From Rhodospirillaceae bacterium (GTDB lineage: Bacteria > Pseudomonadota > Alphaproteobacteria > Rhodospirillales > Rhodospirillaceae): a DNA stretch of 58,157 nt. Numbering within the stretch: position 1 is the stretch's first letter; each line of letters opens with the position of its first letter. The translations under genes were made by a program, and so were the position numbers. The stretch covers positions 1 to 58,157 of the forward strand of contig JAIBCD010000015.1 in the NCBI GenBank assembly GCA_019694335.1, given 5' to 3'. The notes under the pieces are model-generated. The model did no database searches. It saw nothing but the letters and a program-made list of their open reading frames with translations, and was not told where the DNA came from. This document shows, one piece after another, positions 36,499 to 43,761 of this stretch.

Positions 36499-37749
36499 TT
36501 ACTGGAGAATGATTTTCGTGCCGTCTTGAAGCTTGGAGAGATCGCCGACCGCGATCCTGTCGCCCGCAGAGAGGCCCGACAGGACCACCTGTCCGTCCGG
36601 CCCGCGCCCGCCCAGCGTGACCACGCGGCGCGCGACCGCCTTGTCCTTGATGATGAACACCACGCCCGTATCGCCCGTGCCTTGCACGGCTTCGGCGGGA
36701 ACCACCACGCCGGTTGGCGCCGGCGCATTGGGCGTTGTACCGCCTTCTTCCAGGAACGAAACGCGCGCGCCCATCTCCGGCACCACGCGTTCGTCTTTTT
36801 CCTTGAACGCGACGCGCACCTTCACGGTGGCCTTGGCACGGTCGGCGGTGGGGATCACGGCGATGATCGCGCCCGGGATCGCCCAGTCGGGATAGGCGTT
36901 GAGCCGGATGGTCGCGGGCTGATTCGCATGCACGCGGCTGATGAAATTCTCGCTGACGTCGACCTCGACCTCGAGGCTGTCCATGTCGACCACGGTACCG
37001 ATGCCGGTGCGGGTGAAGCCGCCGCCCGCCGACACCGGCGATACCATCTCGCCCGGTTGCGCGGCCTTCACGGTGACCACGCCGGAGAACGGCGCGCGGA
37101 CCGAGGTGTCGTCCTCGACGCGCGCGGCCACCCGATAGGCCGCCTGGGCGACGCCGAGACCGGCCTCTGCGACATCGCGTCCCGAGCGCGCGGCATCGAA
37201 TGCGGCGCGCGACTGGTCGAGCCCGCCGGCCGAAACCCAACCCTTCTGGGCGAGCGAAATGTTGCGTTCGTGGATCGGGCGGATGTTGTCGAAGGCGGAC
37301 CGCGCCGCGTCGAAGGCCGCCTCGGCCTGCGCGAGCTGCGCCTTGGCCTGCGCGAGGGCGGCGAGCGCGTTGGAGTCGTCGAGACGCGCCATCACCTGGC
37401 CCTTCTCGACCCGCTGGCCTTCCTCGATCAGCACTTCGCGGACTTTGCCGGTGATCTTGGCGGACACCGTGGCCTGGATGCGGGCGACCACGTAACCCGA
37501 AGCGTCGAGCAGCGAAGCCCCCACGCCGCCGGTGGTAACGACCCGCCTGGCGGTCGCGGCCTGGACCGGAACCACCGCCGGCCCCGCCAGCACAACCCAG
37601 GCCCCCAAGCCGAGCACCGCGAGCATCCCCGCGCCGCCGGCCCACCATAGCCAGGACTTGCGCGCGGACGGCCCTTCGGTCCGATCGATCTTCAACTGGC
37701 CCAACAGCGAGGCCTGATGATTGGCCGCCTGATTCGGGTGATGATTCAT
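36499..37749 (-). CDS. Periplasmic adaptor (membrane fusion) protein
   Basis: A 416-aa adaptor from ATG 37747-37749: an N-terminal membrane anchor (WLWWAGGAGMLAVLGLGAWVVLAG), lipoyl/barrel-sandwich halves (SGYVVARIQATVSAKITGKV; DDTSVRAPFSGVVTVKAAQPGEMV), an alpha-hairpin of Ala-rich coiled coil between them (about 130-210) and a beta-barrel plus membrane-proximal domain. It would connect the ABC exporter to an outer-membrane channel, though no TolC-like gene is next to it. First gene of the five-gene operon. A farther start (37923) overlaps the upstream small gene and is rejected. Confidence 0.9.
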   Translation of the reverse strand: MNHHPNQAANHQASLLGQLKIDRTEGPSARKSWLWWAGGAGMLAVLGLGAWVVLAGPAVVPVQAATARRVVTTGGVGASLLDASGYVVARIQATVSAKITGKVREVLIEEGQRVEKGQVMARLDDSNALAALAQAKAQLAQAEAAFDAARSAFDNIRPIHERNISLAQKGWVSAGGLDQSRAAFDAARSGRDVAEAGLGVAQAAYRVAARVEDDTSVRAPFSGVVTVKAAQPGEMVSPVSAGGGFTRTGIGTVVDMDSLEVEVDVSENFISRVHANQPATIRLNAYPDWAIPGAIIAVIPTADRAKATVKVRVAFKEKDERVVPEMGARVSFLEEGGTTPNAPAPTGVVVPAEAVQGTGDTGVVFIIKDKAVARRVVTLGGRGPDGQVVLSGLSAGDRIAVGDLSKLQDGTKIILQ

Positions 37750-37786
37750 GTGGGGGGTGCCCTCGCCTTTGGCGATTACCGACCAC

Positions 37787-38203
37787 CTACCCGGGCACAC
37801 CCACGAGGAACGTCCATAGGGACGTGAAGATGGCGACGAACACGAACAGCATGACCACGTTGGTTGCCGCCCCCGACAGGAAGAACCCGGTCTGGGACTC
37901 GACCTGCGCCACCTGTTCGGCAAACGCCTCGGAACGTTCGCGGTACCGGGCGGCGGCCGGAGTCCGGCGGCGCCGGGCTCTCAGGCGGCTCTCCTGACCG
38001 GCCGCTGCCCGCCGGAACACCTCGGTCCTGAGCTTGCCCCAACTGGCGAAGCCGTACTCGCGCGCGACGGCGAGTTGCGCGTCGGCCAGGCGGGCCTCCG
38101 GTGCGGAGACGCGCATTTCGTCCAGGCGCACTTTGGCCTGTTTACGCAGGTGATCGAGGTGAGGACGATATGGAAGCGTGCGCTTCCCGGCGAAGATGAT
38201 CAT
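37787..38203 (-). CDS. Small protein with LRKQAK/REYGFASW motif and C-terminal helix
   Basis: A 138-aa protein. The N-terminal half has HLDHLRKQAK and ADAQLAVAREYGFASWGKL, a helical motif I know from the start of many ankyrin-type and uncharacterised bacterial proteins. The C-terminal third is a single membrane helix (ATNVVMLFVFVAIFTSLWTFLVG). No catalytic motif. It sits 37 bp before the adaptor, same direction, so it may be co-expressed and help organise the export complex. Confidence 0.7.
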   Translation of the reverse strand: MIIFAGKRTLPYRPHLDHLRKQAKVRLDEMRVSAPEARLADAQLAVAREYGFASWGKLRTEVFRRAAAGQESRLRARRRRTPAAARYRERSEAFAEQVAQVESQTGFFLSGAATNVVMLFVFVAIFTSLWTFLVGVPG

Positions 38204-38403
38204 GGCAATACCTACTTCCCGAGCGCCCGGGGTCCGCGATCACGGGCAGGAAGTCAGGCTTGACCTAACGATCTCTATGACGAGTGGGCTATGCCCTTCG
38301 CGCGGACAGCGGGCCTCTCGGAAGGCAAGGGAAGCATATGCCCAGGTCGCGACGGCAGGCAATACAAATGTAAGCGGCCGGCTCGGGAAGCCGGGTTCTA
38401 AAA

Positions 38404-38625
38404 TTATCTTCCGCGATCAGCGCCGGGCGGACCGACGGCGGCGTTCCTGAACACCGGATGCGGCAGTTGCAGGCTGGCGGGCCGGCTGATCATGTTCTTG
38501 AACCGATAAGAGACGCCGCTGAAGTCGAACGGCTCATGGCTGCGGTAGGCGCGCTTGATGATCTCCACCCATTCCGGCGCCTGGTCGTAGGGCGCGGCCG
38601 GAGTATCGTCGGGTTTCACCGCCAA
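38404..38625 (-). pseudogene. Fragment of a luciferase-like flavin monooxygenase
   Basis: About 70 residues matching the middle of LLM-class monooxygenases: APEWVEIIKRAYRSHEPFDF, then SGVSYRFKNMISRPASLQ and PHPVFRNAAVGPPGA. The family normally needs about 300-400 residues, with the flavin-binding N terminus upstream and the rest of the barrel after NAGxSPAG. Neither exists here: the VWA gene begins at 38700 on the other strand and the downstream side is non-coding. I read it as a gene remnant. The preceding 200 bp (38204-38403) hold no gene that I recognise. Confidence 0.6.
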
Positions 38626-38699
38626 AGCCGCCTTTTGGCCTTCCCCGGAAGCCGCCCGCGACCCTAAACTTGTCCAATATCCGCGCCGCTGTTGGACTC

Positions 38700-39788
38700 A
38701 TGAGTTTCATCTGGCTCACCGCCTTGTGGTCGCTCGCCGCCCTGCCCCTGATGGTGCTGGGTTATGTGATGCTGCTGCGCCGGCAGAAACGCGCCGCGGT
38801 GCGCTATCCCAATCTGGCCCTGGTGAAGGGAGCCATGGGCGCGGCACGCTGGCGCCGCCATGTCCCGCCGGTGCTGTTCTTCCTGGCGGTGGCGGTGATC
38901 CTGCTGGCGGCCGCGCGGCCCCAGGCGTTCGTCACCCTGCCCTCGCAGCGCTCCACCCTGGTGCTGGCCATGGACGTCTCGGGCAGCATGCAGGCCCAGG
39001 ACGTGGCGCCCAATCGCATCACCGCCGCGCAAGCCGCCGCCAAGGCCTTCGTCGAACAGCAGCCACCCGACGTGCGCCTCGGCCTCGTGGCCTATGCGGG
39101 CGCGGCCATGCTGGTGCAGCCGCCGACCTTCGAGCGCACCGAGATCCTCGCCGCCATCGCCCGCTTCACCACCCAGCGCGGCACCAATATCGGCGGCGGC
39201 CTGCTGACCTCGCTGGAAGCCCTGTTCCCCGACGCCGACTTCTCCGACCTGCAGCGCGGCCGGGATTTCCGCGACCGCGGCTCTTACGGCATCAACGCCT
39301 TGAATTCCCCGCGCGGCCCTCTGGGCGGCGCACCGCTCGGTTCCGCGCCCGCGCCGGAAAAGAAGGAAGCATTCGTCCCCGTGGCGCCGGGTTCGTACAA
39401 AAACGCCGCGATCATCCTCATGACCGACGGCCAGGCCACCACCGGCCCCAACCCGGTCGAGGCCGCCCGGCGCGCGGCCCAGCGCGGCGTGCGCGTGTAC
39501 ACCGTGGGCTTCGGTTCGCCCAACGGCACGCTCACCACCTTCGACGGCTTCTCCATGCGCGTGCAATTGGATGAAGAGGTGCTGAAGGAAATCGCCGACA
39601 TCACGCGCGGCGCCTACTTCCGCGCCGAGACCGCGGCGGAACTGACCAAGGTGTATCAGTCGCTGAACGCCCAGACGGTGCTGGAAACCACCCGCACCGA
39701 GATCACCGCCCTGTTCGCGGCGGGCGCCGCCGCGCTCCTGCTCGTGGCCGGCGTGCTGTCGTTCCTGTGGTTCGGACGGATGTTCTGA
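38700..39788 (+). CDS. Membrane-anchored VWA-domain protein (BatA-like)
   Basis: A 362-aa protein with two N-terminal helices (LTALWSLAALPLMVLGYVML; PPVLFFLAVAVILLAAA), a von Willebrand A domain and a C-terminal helix (LFAAGAAALLLVAGVLSFLWF). The metal site is complete: DVSGSM at 92-97, TQRGTNIGGGL and LMTDGQATTG. An insertion rich in Gly/Pro sits at about 190-230. BatA-like proteins usually occur with MoxR ATPases; none is adjacent. Start ATG 38700 preferred to TTG-type starts upstream because helix 1 begins at once. Confidence 0.88.
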   Translation: MSFIWLTALWSLAALPLMVLGYVMLLRRQKRAAVRYPNLALVKGAMGAARWRRHVPPVLFFLAVAVILLAAARPQAFVTLPSQRSTLVLAMDVSGSMQAQDVAPNRITAAQAAAKAFVEQQPPDVRLGLVAYAGAAMLVQPPTFERTEILAAIARFTTQRGTNIGGGLLTSLEALFPDADFSDLQRGRDFRDRGSYGINALNSPRGPLGGAPLGSAPAPEKKEAFVPVAPGSYKNAAIILMTDGQATTGPNPVEAARRAAQRGVRVYTVGFGSPNGTLTTFDGFSMRVQLDEEVLKEIADITRGAYFRAETAAELTKVYQSLNAQTVLETTRTEITALFAAGAAALLLVAGVLSFLWFGRMF

Positions 39789-39798
39789 AAACCGCAAT

Positions 39799-39829
39799 GG
39801 CGCAGCCTCGAGGCCGCGCCATTTTTCTT
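39799..39829 (+). terminator. Rho-independent terminator of the VWA gene
   Basis: GGCGCAGCC-TCGA-GGCCGCGCC hairpin with one mismatch, followed by ATTTTTCTTT, ten bases after the stop. Confidence 0.75.
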
Positions 39830-39831
39830 TG

Positions 39832-39917
39832 TATATGACGCGGAGCGTCGGGCGCGGCCCCGAGGCAACACCATTTTCCCTATATGTGACGCGGAGCGTC
39901 GGGCGCGGCCCCGAGGC
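39832..39917. repeat. Two direct repeats of 35-37 bp with internal dyads
   Basis: TATATGACGCGGAGCGTC... at 39832-39866 recurs at 39881-39917 with a two-base insertion (TATATGTGACGC). Each copy has a GACGC-GGA-GCGTC dyad and a GGGCGCGGCCCCGAGGC segment; the second extends to a strong hairpin (GGCGCGGCC-CCGA-GGCCGCGCC). The tail GAGGCCGCGCCA also matches the terminator stem at 39810-39821, so the region grew by duplication of the terminator. Confidence 0.75.
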
Positions 39918-39951
39918 CGCGCCACGTCTCCTGTATCGCGCCGGTAGCCGC

Positions 39952-40443
39952 TTAGGTCGGCAGCGGGCCTTGCAGCTGCACGTCGAACCCGTCCGGATCC
40001 TTGATGTGGAAGCTGCGGGTATGGCCGCCCAGGTCTTCGCGCGGGCTCAGGCCGCGCCGGTTGAGCTCGGCCTCGACCTTTTTGTCATCCCACGGCTTCA
40101 ACGTGTAGCAGATGTGATCGACAAACGGCTTGTTGTCGGGCTGGCGGGTCTTGCGGGCGAGGAGAATGCTATCGCCGAAATGGAGATAGCATTGCTTGCC
40201 GTCGTCGTTGGTGACTTTCATGTTGAGCAGATCGACATAGAAGTCGCGGGTGCGCGCGTAGTCGGCGACGCCGTAGGAAATGTGATTGATGTTCACCGCA
40301 TTCATCTTGTAGCCCTCGGCGCCCAGCACCGGCGGCGCGGCGGCGGAACCGACAGCCGCGACCGCGAGCGTCTTGATAAGCGTGCGGCGGCTCATCTTCC
40401 CGGCTTCGTACTGCTCGAACAGATTCGCGATCACTTGTTCCAT
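39952..40443 (-). CDS. VOC (glyoxalase-fold) protein with Tat-like signal
   Basis: A 163-aa protein from ATG 40441-40443 with AGGGAG upstream. The start is MEQVIANLFEQYEAGKMSRR followed by a hydrophobic stretch (TLIKTLAVAAVGSAAA), a twin-arginine-like export signal. The mature part is a vicinal oxygen chelate domain: VNINHISYGVADYARTRDFY, VDHICYTL and HTRSFHIKDPDGFDVQLQ, with metal-type His and Glu/Asp positions partly kept. Substrate unknown. Confidence 0.82.
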   Translation of the reverse strand: MEQVIANLFEQYEAGKMSRRTLIKTLAVAAVGSAAAPPVLGAEGYKMNAVNINHISYGVADYARTRDFYVDLLNMKVTNDDGKQCYLHFGDSILLARKTRQPDNKPFVDHICYTLKPWDDKKVEAELNRRGLSPREDLGGHTRSFHIKDPDGFDVQLQGPLPT

Positions 40444-40606
40444 GTATCTCACTCCCTGTGTTTGCCAGCACCCGAACGCGGGCGCCCCGCGCGATTTAAC
40501 CACGGCGCGGGGGGTGAGGTGAGCATTAGATGAACCACGCCACGTTAGGTTCCCGAAAGGAAACCTTTCATGCCGCGTGACATCAATCGGACATATACGG
40601 GTGCTA

Positions 40607-40620
40607 TTGATCCCGATCAA
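40607..40620. promoter_or_regulatory. FNR/FixK/Anr-type operator
   Basis: TTGATCCCGATCAA matches the TTGAT-N4-ATCAA consensus for FNR-family regulators exactly. It is centred 64 bp upstream of the ATG at 40678. A possible -10 (TTTAAC, 40648-40653) would place the box near -46, close to a class II activator position. It lies between divergent genes but is nearer to the plus-strand one. Confidence 0.55.
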
Positions 40621-40677
40621 CGCGCGGACATACCGCGCGCCGTTCACTTTAACCGGGCCCATCACGCGGAGGATGAC

Positions 40678-40971
40678 ATGAGCAAAGCGAGAAAACTATC
40701 AGTGGTTGCATGCTGGGCGATGGCCGCGCTGGTAACGGCGAACATGGCATGGGCCGCGGCTGATCCCGCGCCCGCCGCCCCCATGCAGGTCACGGGGAAA
40801 GTCCATGCCGTCGATGTCGTCAATCAGGTCATCAAGATGGACGGCGGCCAGTACTATGTGGTGCCGGCCTCGATCAACTTGGCGGATATCAAGGAAGGCG
40901 ACCAGTTGGTCCTGAGCGGCGAGAAGGACGCGACCGGCAAGCTTCAGGTAAAGACCGTCACGAAGAAATAA
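40678..40971 (+). CDS. Small secreted protein (DUF1344-like)
   Basis: A 97-aa protein from ATG 40678 with GGAGGA upstream. Signal peptide (VACWAMAALVTANMAWA), a short Ala/Pro linker, then a small beta domain: MQVTGKVHAVDVVNQVIKMD, YYVVPASINLADIKEGDQLV, TGKLQVKTVTKK. The pattern resembles DUF1344-type periplasmic proteins. It may be oxygen-regulated through the FNR-type box upstream. Its 3' end overlaps the convergent gene by 14 bp. Confidence 0.75.
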   Translation: MSKARKLSVVACWAMAALVTANMAWAAADPAPAAPMQVTGKVHAVDVVNQVIKMDGGQYYVVPASINLADIKEGDQLVLSGEKDATGKLQVKTVTKK

Positions 40972-41485
40972 CCGGCTTACCCTCGTCCCACCAGCCGAAG
41001 AAGGCGTGGGTGATCGCCACGCCCAGGCCGCGCACGCACTGGGCTTCGTCCTCGGTCTCCGGGCCCCGGTCCATCATGTTCCAGGCGGCCCAGGCGCCGA
41101 TGGAATCCGACGTGACAAAGCGCGGATTGTGACCCTTGGCGGTCAAGGCTTCGAAGCTGCGGCCGAAGAACTCCTTGCAGTCGTCGAACGCCGCGAGCGC
41201 ATTGGCGTTGAGCTCCAGGAGGTGTTCGGTGACGCGCCCCATGAGCTTGGTTTCGCGCGCGCGGCCGACGCCAAGGTTCTCCAGGCGCGCCGCCGCGATG
41301 TACACCGCGGCGATCGTGAACACGATCTGCCACCAGGTCTCGTCTTCCGGCGTCGCGATAAACTGGGCCAGGAAGGGGTATTTGGCCAGGGCCGCCTCGC
41401 GCGCCGGCTTGGCCATCCCCTTGGCGGTCGCGACGAGGATATCCGCCCGCAGCATGAGCGGGTCTTCTTTTTCGGTGTCGTTCAT
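40958..41485 (-). CDS. Hypothetical cytosolic protein
   Basis: A 175-aa protein from ATG 41483-41485, largely helical and without signal peptide or membrane segment. It contains WWQIVFTIAAVYIAAARLENLG, FDDCKEFFGRSFEAL and IGAWAAWNMM. Family not recognised. GC usage is like the core chromosome, so it marks the left border of the AT-richer island that follows. Confidence 0.7.
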   Translation of the reverse strand: MNDTEKEDPLMLRADILVATAKGMAKPAREAALAKYPFLAQFIATPEDETWWQIVFTIAAVYIAAARLENLGVGRARETKLMGRVTEHLLELNANALAAFDDCKEFFGRSFEALTAKGHNPRFVTSDSIGAWAAWNMMDRGPETEDEAQCVRGLGVAITHAFFGWWDEGKPVISS

Positions 41486-41526
41486 CCCGGCAGTATCTAG
41501 CCCCGGGCTCCGGGACGCAAAATATT

Positions 41527-41724
41527 TCAAGCCCTGCCGATCAGCAATTGAACCGCAGTTCGATCCGGCCCCACACCTCTGATCTTAAGAATGGCGCTGA
41601 GCAATCGATAGGCGGCGGTGAGCATGCGTTCAGGGCCTTCACCGCCGATGCGGATATCGAAAATATGAAGTAGCCGGCCCTGTTCGGCTGGTTGCACCGG
41701 GACACCACTTTCGTGGCAGATCAA
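41527..41724 (-). pseudogene. Possible gene remnant adjoining repeat site 1
   Basis: A 65-codon frame starting within repeat site 1 (its first residues, ICHESGVPV, are repeat sequence). The remainder (FDIRIGGEGPERMLTAAYRL and LSAILKIRGVGPDRTAVQLL) has helix-like composition and could be the 3' end of a truncated gene. Recognised by no family; may be chance. Confidence 0.25.
41694..41724. repeat. Island repeat site 1 (partial)
   Basis: GCACCGGGACACCACTTTCG and continuation matching the central part of sites 2 and 4, including the CCAC-TTTC-GTGG hairpin (41705-41716) and AGATCAA. The palindrome on the left and the tRNA-end-like core are missing; a degenerate ATGGAAGT follows. The start codon of the next gene lies at its edge. 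Confidence 0.7.
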
Positions 41725-41726
41725 TA

Positions 41727-42069
41727 ATGGAAGTCTACGACGTCAACGAACCCGGCATGTTCGCCATCGAATTCGATAGTGCCGTAGGCCGACCCTTCGT
41801 GATCCGGGCTGTGGAGGCGATTCCAGACGCCCGCATCACTGAACTTGGACAGGTTCGGTTTGCCAAGTTCCTTGGGACTTTTTTACGCACGCGAAGAACT
41901 GATCTGCGACTTCAAAATCGGCGAAGATATATTTCGCGCGTTCGAGCCATTTGGCGACAGCAACGTGTACTGGATCCGTCAGATGAATGGCGAGCCGAGA
42001 TCGCCGCATCTCACCCGAATTCGGGAGCACCTTGCGGCAGGTGAAGCACACTGGTGTCGTTTTGACTGA
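41727..42069 (+). pseudogene. Small hypothetical gene, frameshifted at a T6 run
   Basis: Frame 1 from ATG 41727 reads MEVYDVNEPGMFAIEF and onward to VRFAKFLGTF. After a run of six T (41879-41884) the sensible sequence continues in another frame: YAREELICDFKIGEDIF, FEPFGDSNVYWIRQMNGE, stop at 42067-42069. Removing one T restores a single protein of about 113 aa. UUUUUUA is a -1 slippery sequence, but the required shift is +1, so programmed frameshifting is unlikely. It is a decayed gene or a base-call error. Function unknown. Confidence 0.6.
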
Positions 42070-42125
42070 TGGCGATCAATTCCGCTTCGGAATTACATCC
42101 CGATTGAAATCGCGGACGAATTTCC

Positions 42126-42303
42126 AGGTGCGACAGATCATTTAGCCGCACCTGAGACACCACTTTCGTGGAAGATCAAACGCTTATGGGAAGTAGCGCC
42201 CGGGGCCGGGCACCTGGACGCTAGAGATTGCAATGACTTACGGCAGAGTGAGACAAAATACTTTCCCGTGATCTACCGGGATTTCCCGCCGATTTGTCGC
42301 ACC
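42126..42303. repeat. Island repeat site 2 (most complete)
   Basis: Left palindrome AGGTGCG...CGCACCT (42126-42153), CCAC-TTTC-GTGG hairpin (42160-42171), AAGATCAA, then CGCTTATGGGAAGTAGCGCC plus CGGGGCCGGG (42181-42210), a 37-bp spacer, and a right imperfect palindrome GTGAGACAAAAT...ATTTGTCGCAC (42249-42302). The gap 42070-42405 is otherwise without genes; the last 100 bp are the leader of the 3D-domain gene. Confidence 0.75.
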
Positions 42304-42405
42304 GCGATTTCACGTCATCTTCTCAATACTGGTTCTGAGCGGGTCAATCACGGGCTCCGAATACGTATGCTCCCAGCGTCTCTAACGCTGAGGACATAAC
42401 TTCAC

Positions 42406-42864
42406 ATGAGCGACAACCGGGGCAAACCCGCCAGGGCCGGACACGATGTTTCCAACGAACCGCGTATTCCGGCAGGTAATGGACGGGAAAGCGGCGAGTG
42501 GACGGACGAAGCAGGATTGTCGCGAGGCGCGAAGGCAATCCTCCGACAGAACTGCCCGAAAGGCTACACGGTCGTATCGATGAACGTTACGGCCTACACC
42601 AGCGGCCCAGAAAGTACCGGAAAAAGACCGGGTGACCCGCAGTATGGGATCACGAAGAGTGGAGCTATAGCGGACCCAGGGACACTTGCGGCTCCACCCG
42701 GGTTGATGGGCCACAGAATGTATGTGCCGGGTTACGGTTGGGGTACAGTGCAAGACATAGGCGGAGCCATAAAGGGCAACCATCTCGACGTGTGGTTCGA
42801 GAAAGTAGAGGACGCCCGGAAGTGGGGGCGCCAAAACCTTGATGTGGTCGTTTGCAAAAAGTAG
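42406..42864 (+). CDS. 3D-domain peptidoglycan-active protein with N-terminal SGEWT motif
   Basis: A 152-aa protein from ATG 42406. Residues about 60-150 form a 3D (MltA C-terminal/Rpf-type) domain: VTAYTSGPESTGKRPGDPQ, GITKSGAIADPGTLAAPP, YVPGYGWGTVQDIGGAIKGN and HLDVWF contain the three conserved Asp residues. Such domains occur in lytic transglycosylases and cell-wall remodelling proteins. No signal peptide. Residues 19-36 (EPRIPAGNGRESGEWTDE) repeat the motif seen at the N terminus of the MepA-like protein at 8794-9411. The next gene overlaps its 3' end. Confidence 0.75.
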   Translation: MSDNRGKPARAGHDVSNEPRIPAGNGRESGEWTDEAGLSRGAKAILRQNCPKGYTVVSMNVTAYTSGPESTGKRPGDPQYGITKSGAIADPGTLAAPPGLMGHRMYVPGYGWGTVQDIGGAIKGNHLDVWFEKVEDARKWGRQNLDVVVCKK

Positions 42865-43600
42865 GCGTGTGGCGAGGCGCCGTTTCTTCGTCGCACTCAT
42901 CTTCGCCACCGGAGTTGTCACGGGCCCCGTACGTGGTGAAGACGCCGGGGCGCCGACCGGCATCTTCAGCGCCGCCGCCACATCCTTATCGCGCGCGTAT
43001 GTCGATCATCTAACCGTCATTGCGCCATCTCCGGACGGTCGTTCGCGATTAGTCATTCGTGCGGAAAGACAGAGCTATGTTCTCCGCGTCGAGGGGCGGA
43101 TTGGATCATTGAAGGTGCCCCTCGCCTATGGACCCAATACTGAAGTCCTGTGGTCGCCGGATTCGATGGCGTTCCTGATAACAGAGAACGATGGCGGGCT
43201 GATGGGATCGTATCTGCTGACGGTGGTTGGGCAAGTGAACGGCCATCTGACTGTTCGGCATCTTTCCAAACTCGTGGCGACGAAGTTTGGTCATCCTGTG
43301 CGTTGTTTTGAACCTGAATCCCCAAATGTCGTCGGGCTGACCTGGCTAGGGTCCTCGCGTGAGCTGGTCGCGGTCGCGGAGATCGTGCCGCATAGCAACT
43401 GCGACAGCATGGGAACTTTCACCGCTTATAGCGTCGATCCATGGCGCTCGCGTGTTCTAAATACCTTTACGCAGGCAGAGGCTAAAGAACGTTTCGGTTC
43501 TCTCATGGGACCGCGGCTATTGAATGCATCCGACGCGTGCGGCAAAGAACCTGAGGCCTGCTACATCCCGCAATTGCATCCCGATCTCAAACCGCACTGA
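42842..43600 (+). CDS. Secreted hypothetical protein, possible partner of the 3D-domain protein
   Basis: A protein of 252 aa from ATG 42842, overlapping the previous stop by 23 bp; a GTG at 42869 is an alternative. Signal peptide (ARRRFFVALIFATGVVTGPVRG). The mature region has beta-strand-rich segments resembling part of a beta-propeller (TVIAPSPDGRSRLVIRAERQ; TEVLWSPDSMAFLITENDGG) and four Cys towards the end. The overlap shows co-translation with a peptidoglycan-type enzyme; an immunity or chaperone role is an untested inference. Confidence 0.72.
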   Translation: MWSFAKSRRVARRRFFVALIFATGVVTGPVRGEDAGAPTGIFSAAATSLSRAYVDHLTVIAPSPDGRSRLVIRAERQSYVLRVEGRIGSLKVPLAYGPNTEVLWSPDSMAFLITENDGGLMGSYLLTVVGQVNGHLTVRHLSKLVATKFGHPVRCFEPESPNVVGLTWLGSSRELVAVAEIVPHSNCDSMGTFTAYSVDPWRSRVLNTFTQAEAKERFGSLMGPRLLNASDACGKEPEACYIPQLHPDLKPH

Positions 43601-43611
43601 GACAACGCGAA

Positions 43612-43739
43612 ATCGCTTATGGGAAGATGGTGCCCGGGGCCGGGGGTAGTGCAAGTACGGCAAATCAAGGGGTTAGCCCTGAGGTGCGACAAAATAACGT
43701 CCCGTATTGTCCCCTATTAAGAGGGCGTTTTGTCGCACC
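43612..43739. repeat. Island repeat site 3
   Basis: ATCGCTTATGGGAAGATGGT plus GCCCGGGGCCGGG (43612-43644), a 38-bp spacer, then a perfect 12-bp inverted repeat GGTGCGACAAAA (43683-43694) / TTTTGTCGCACC (43728-43739). The spacer length matches site 2. The CCAC hairpin part is absent here. Confidence 0.75.
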
Positions 43740-43761
43740 CTAGTCCACCAGACCGTCGCGG

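Noticed and set aside
39832-39917. Possible CRISPR array
   Set aside because: Only two repeats, a short spacer, no cas genes, and internal dyads related to the neighbouring terminator.
41879-41885. TTTTTTA as a programmed -1 ribosomal frameshift site
   Set aside because: The phase fits a slippery heptamer, but restoring the protein needs +1 (one T less), so a simple indel explains it better.
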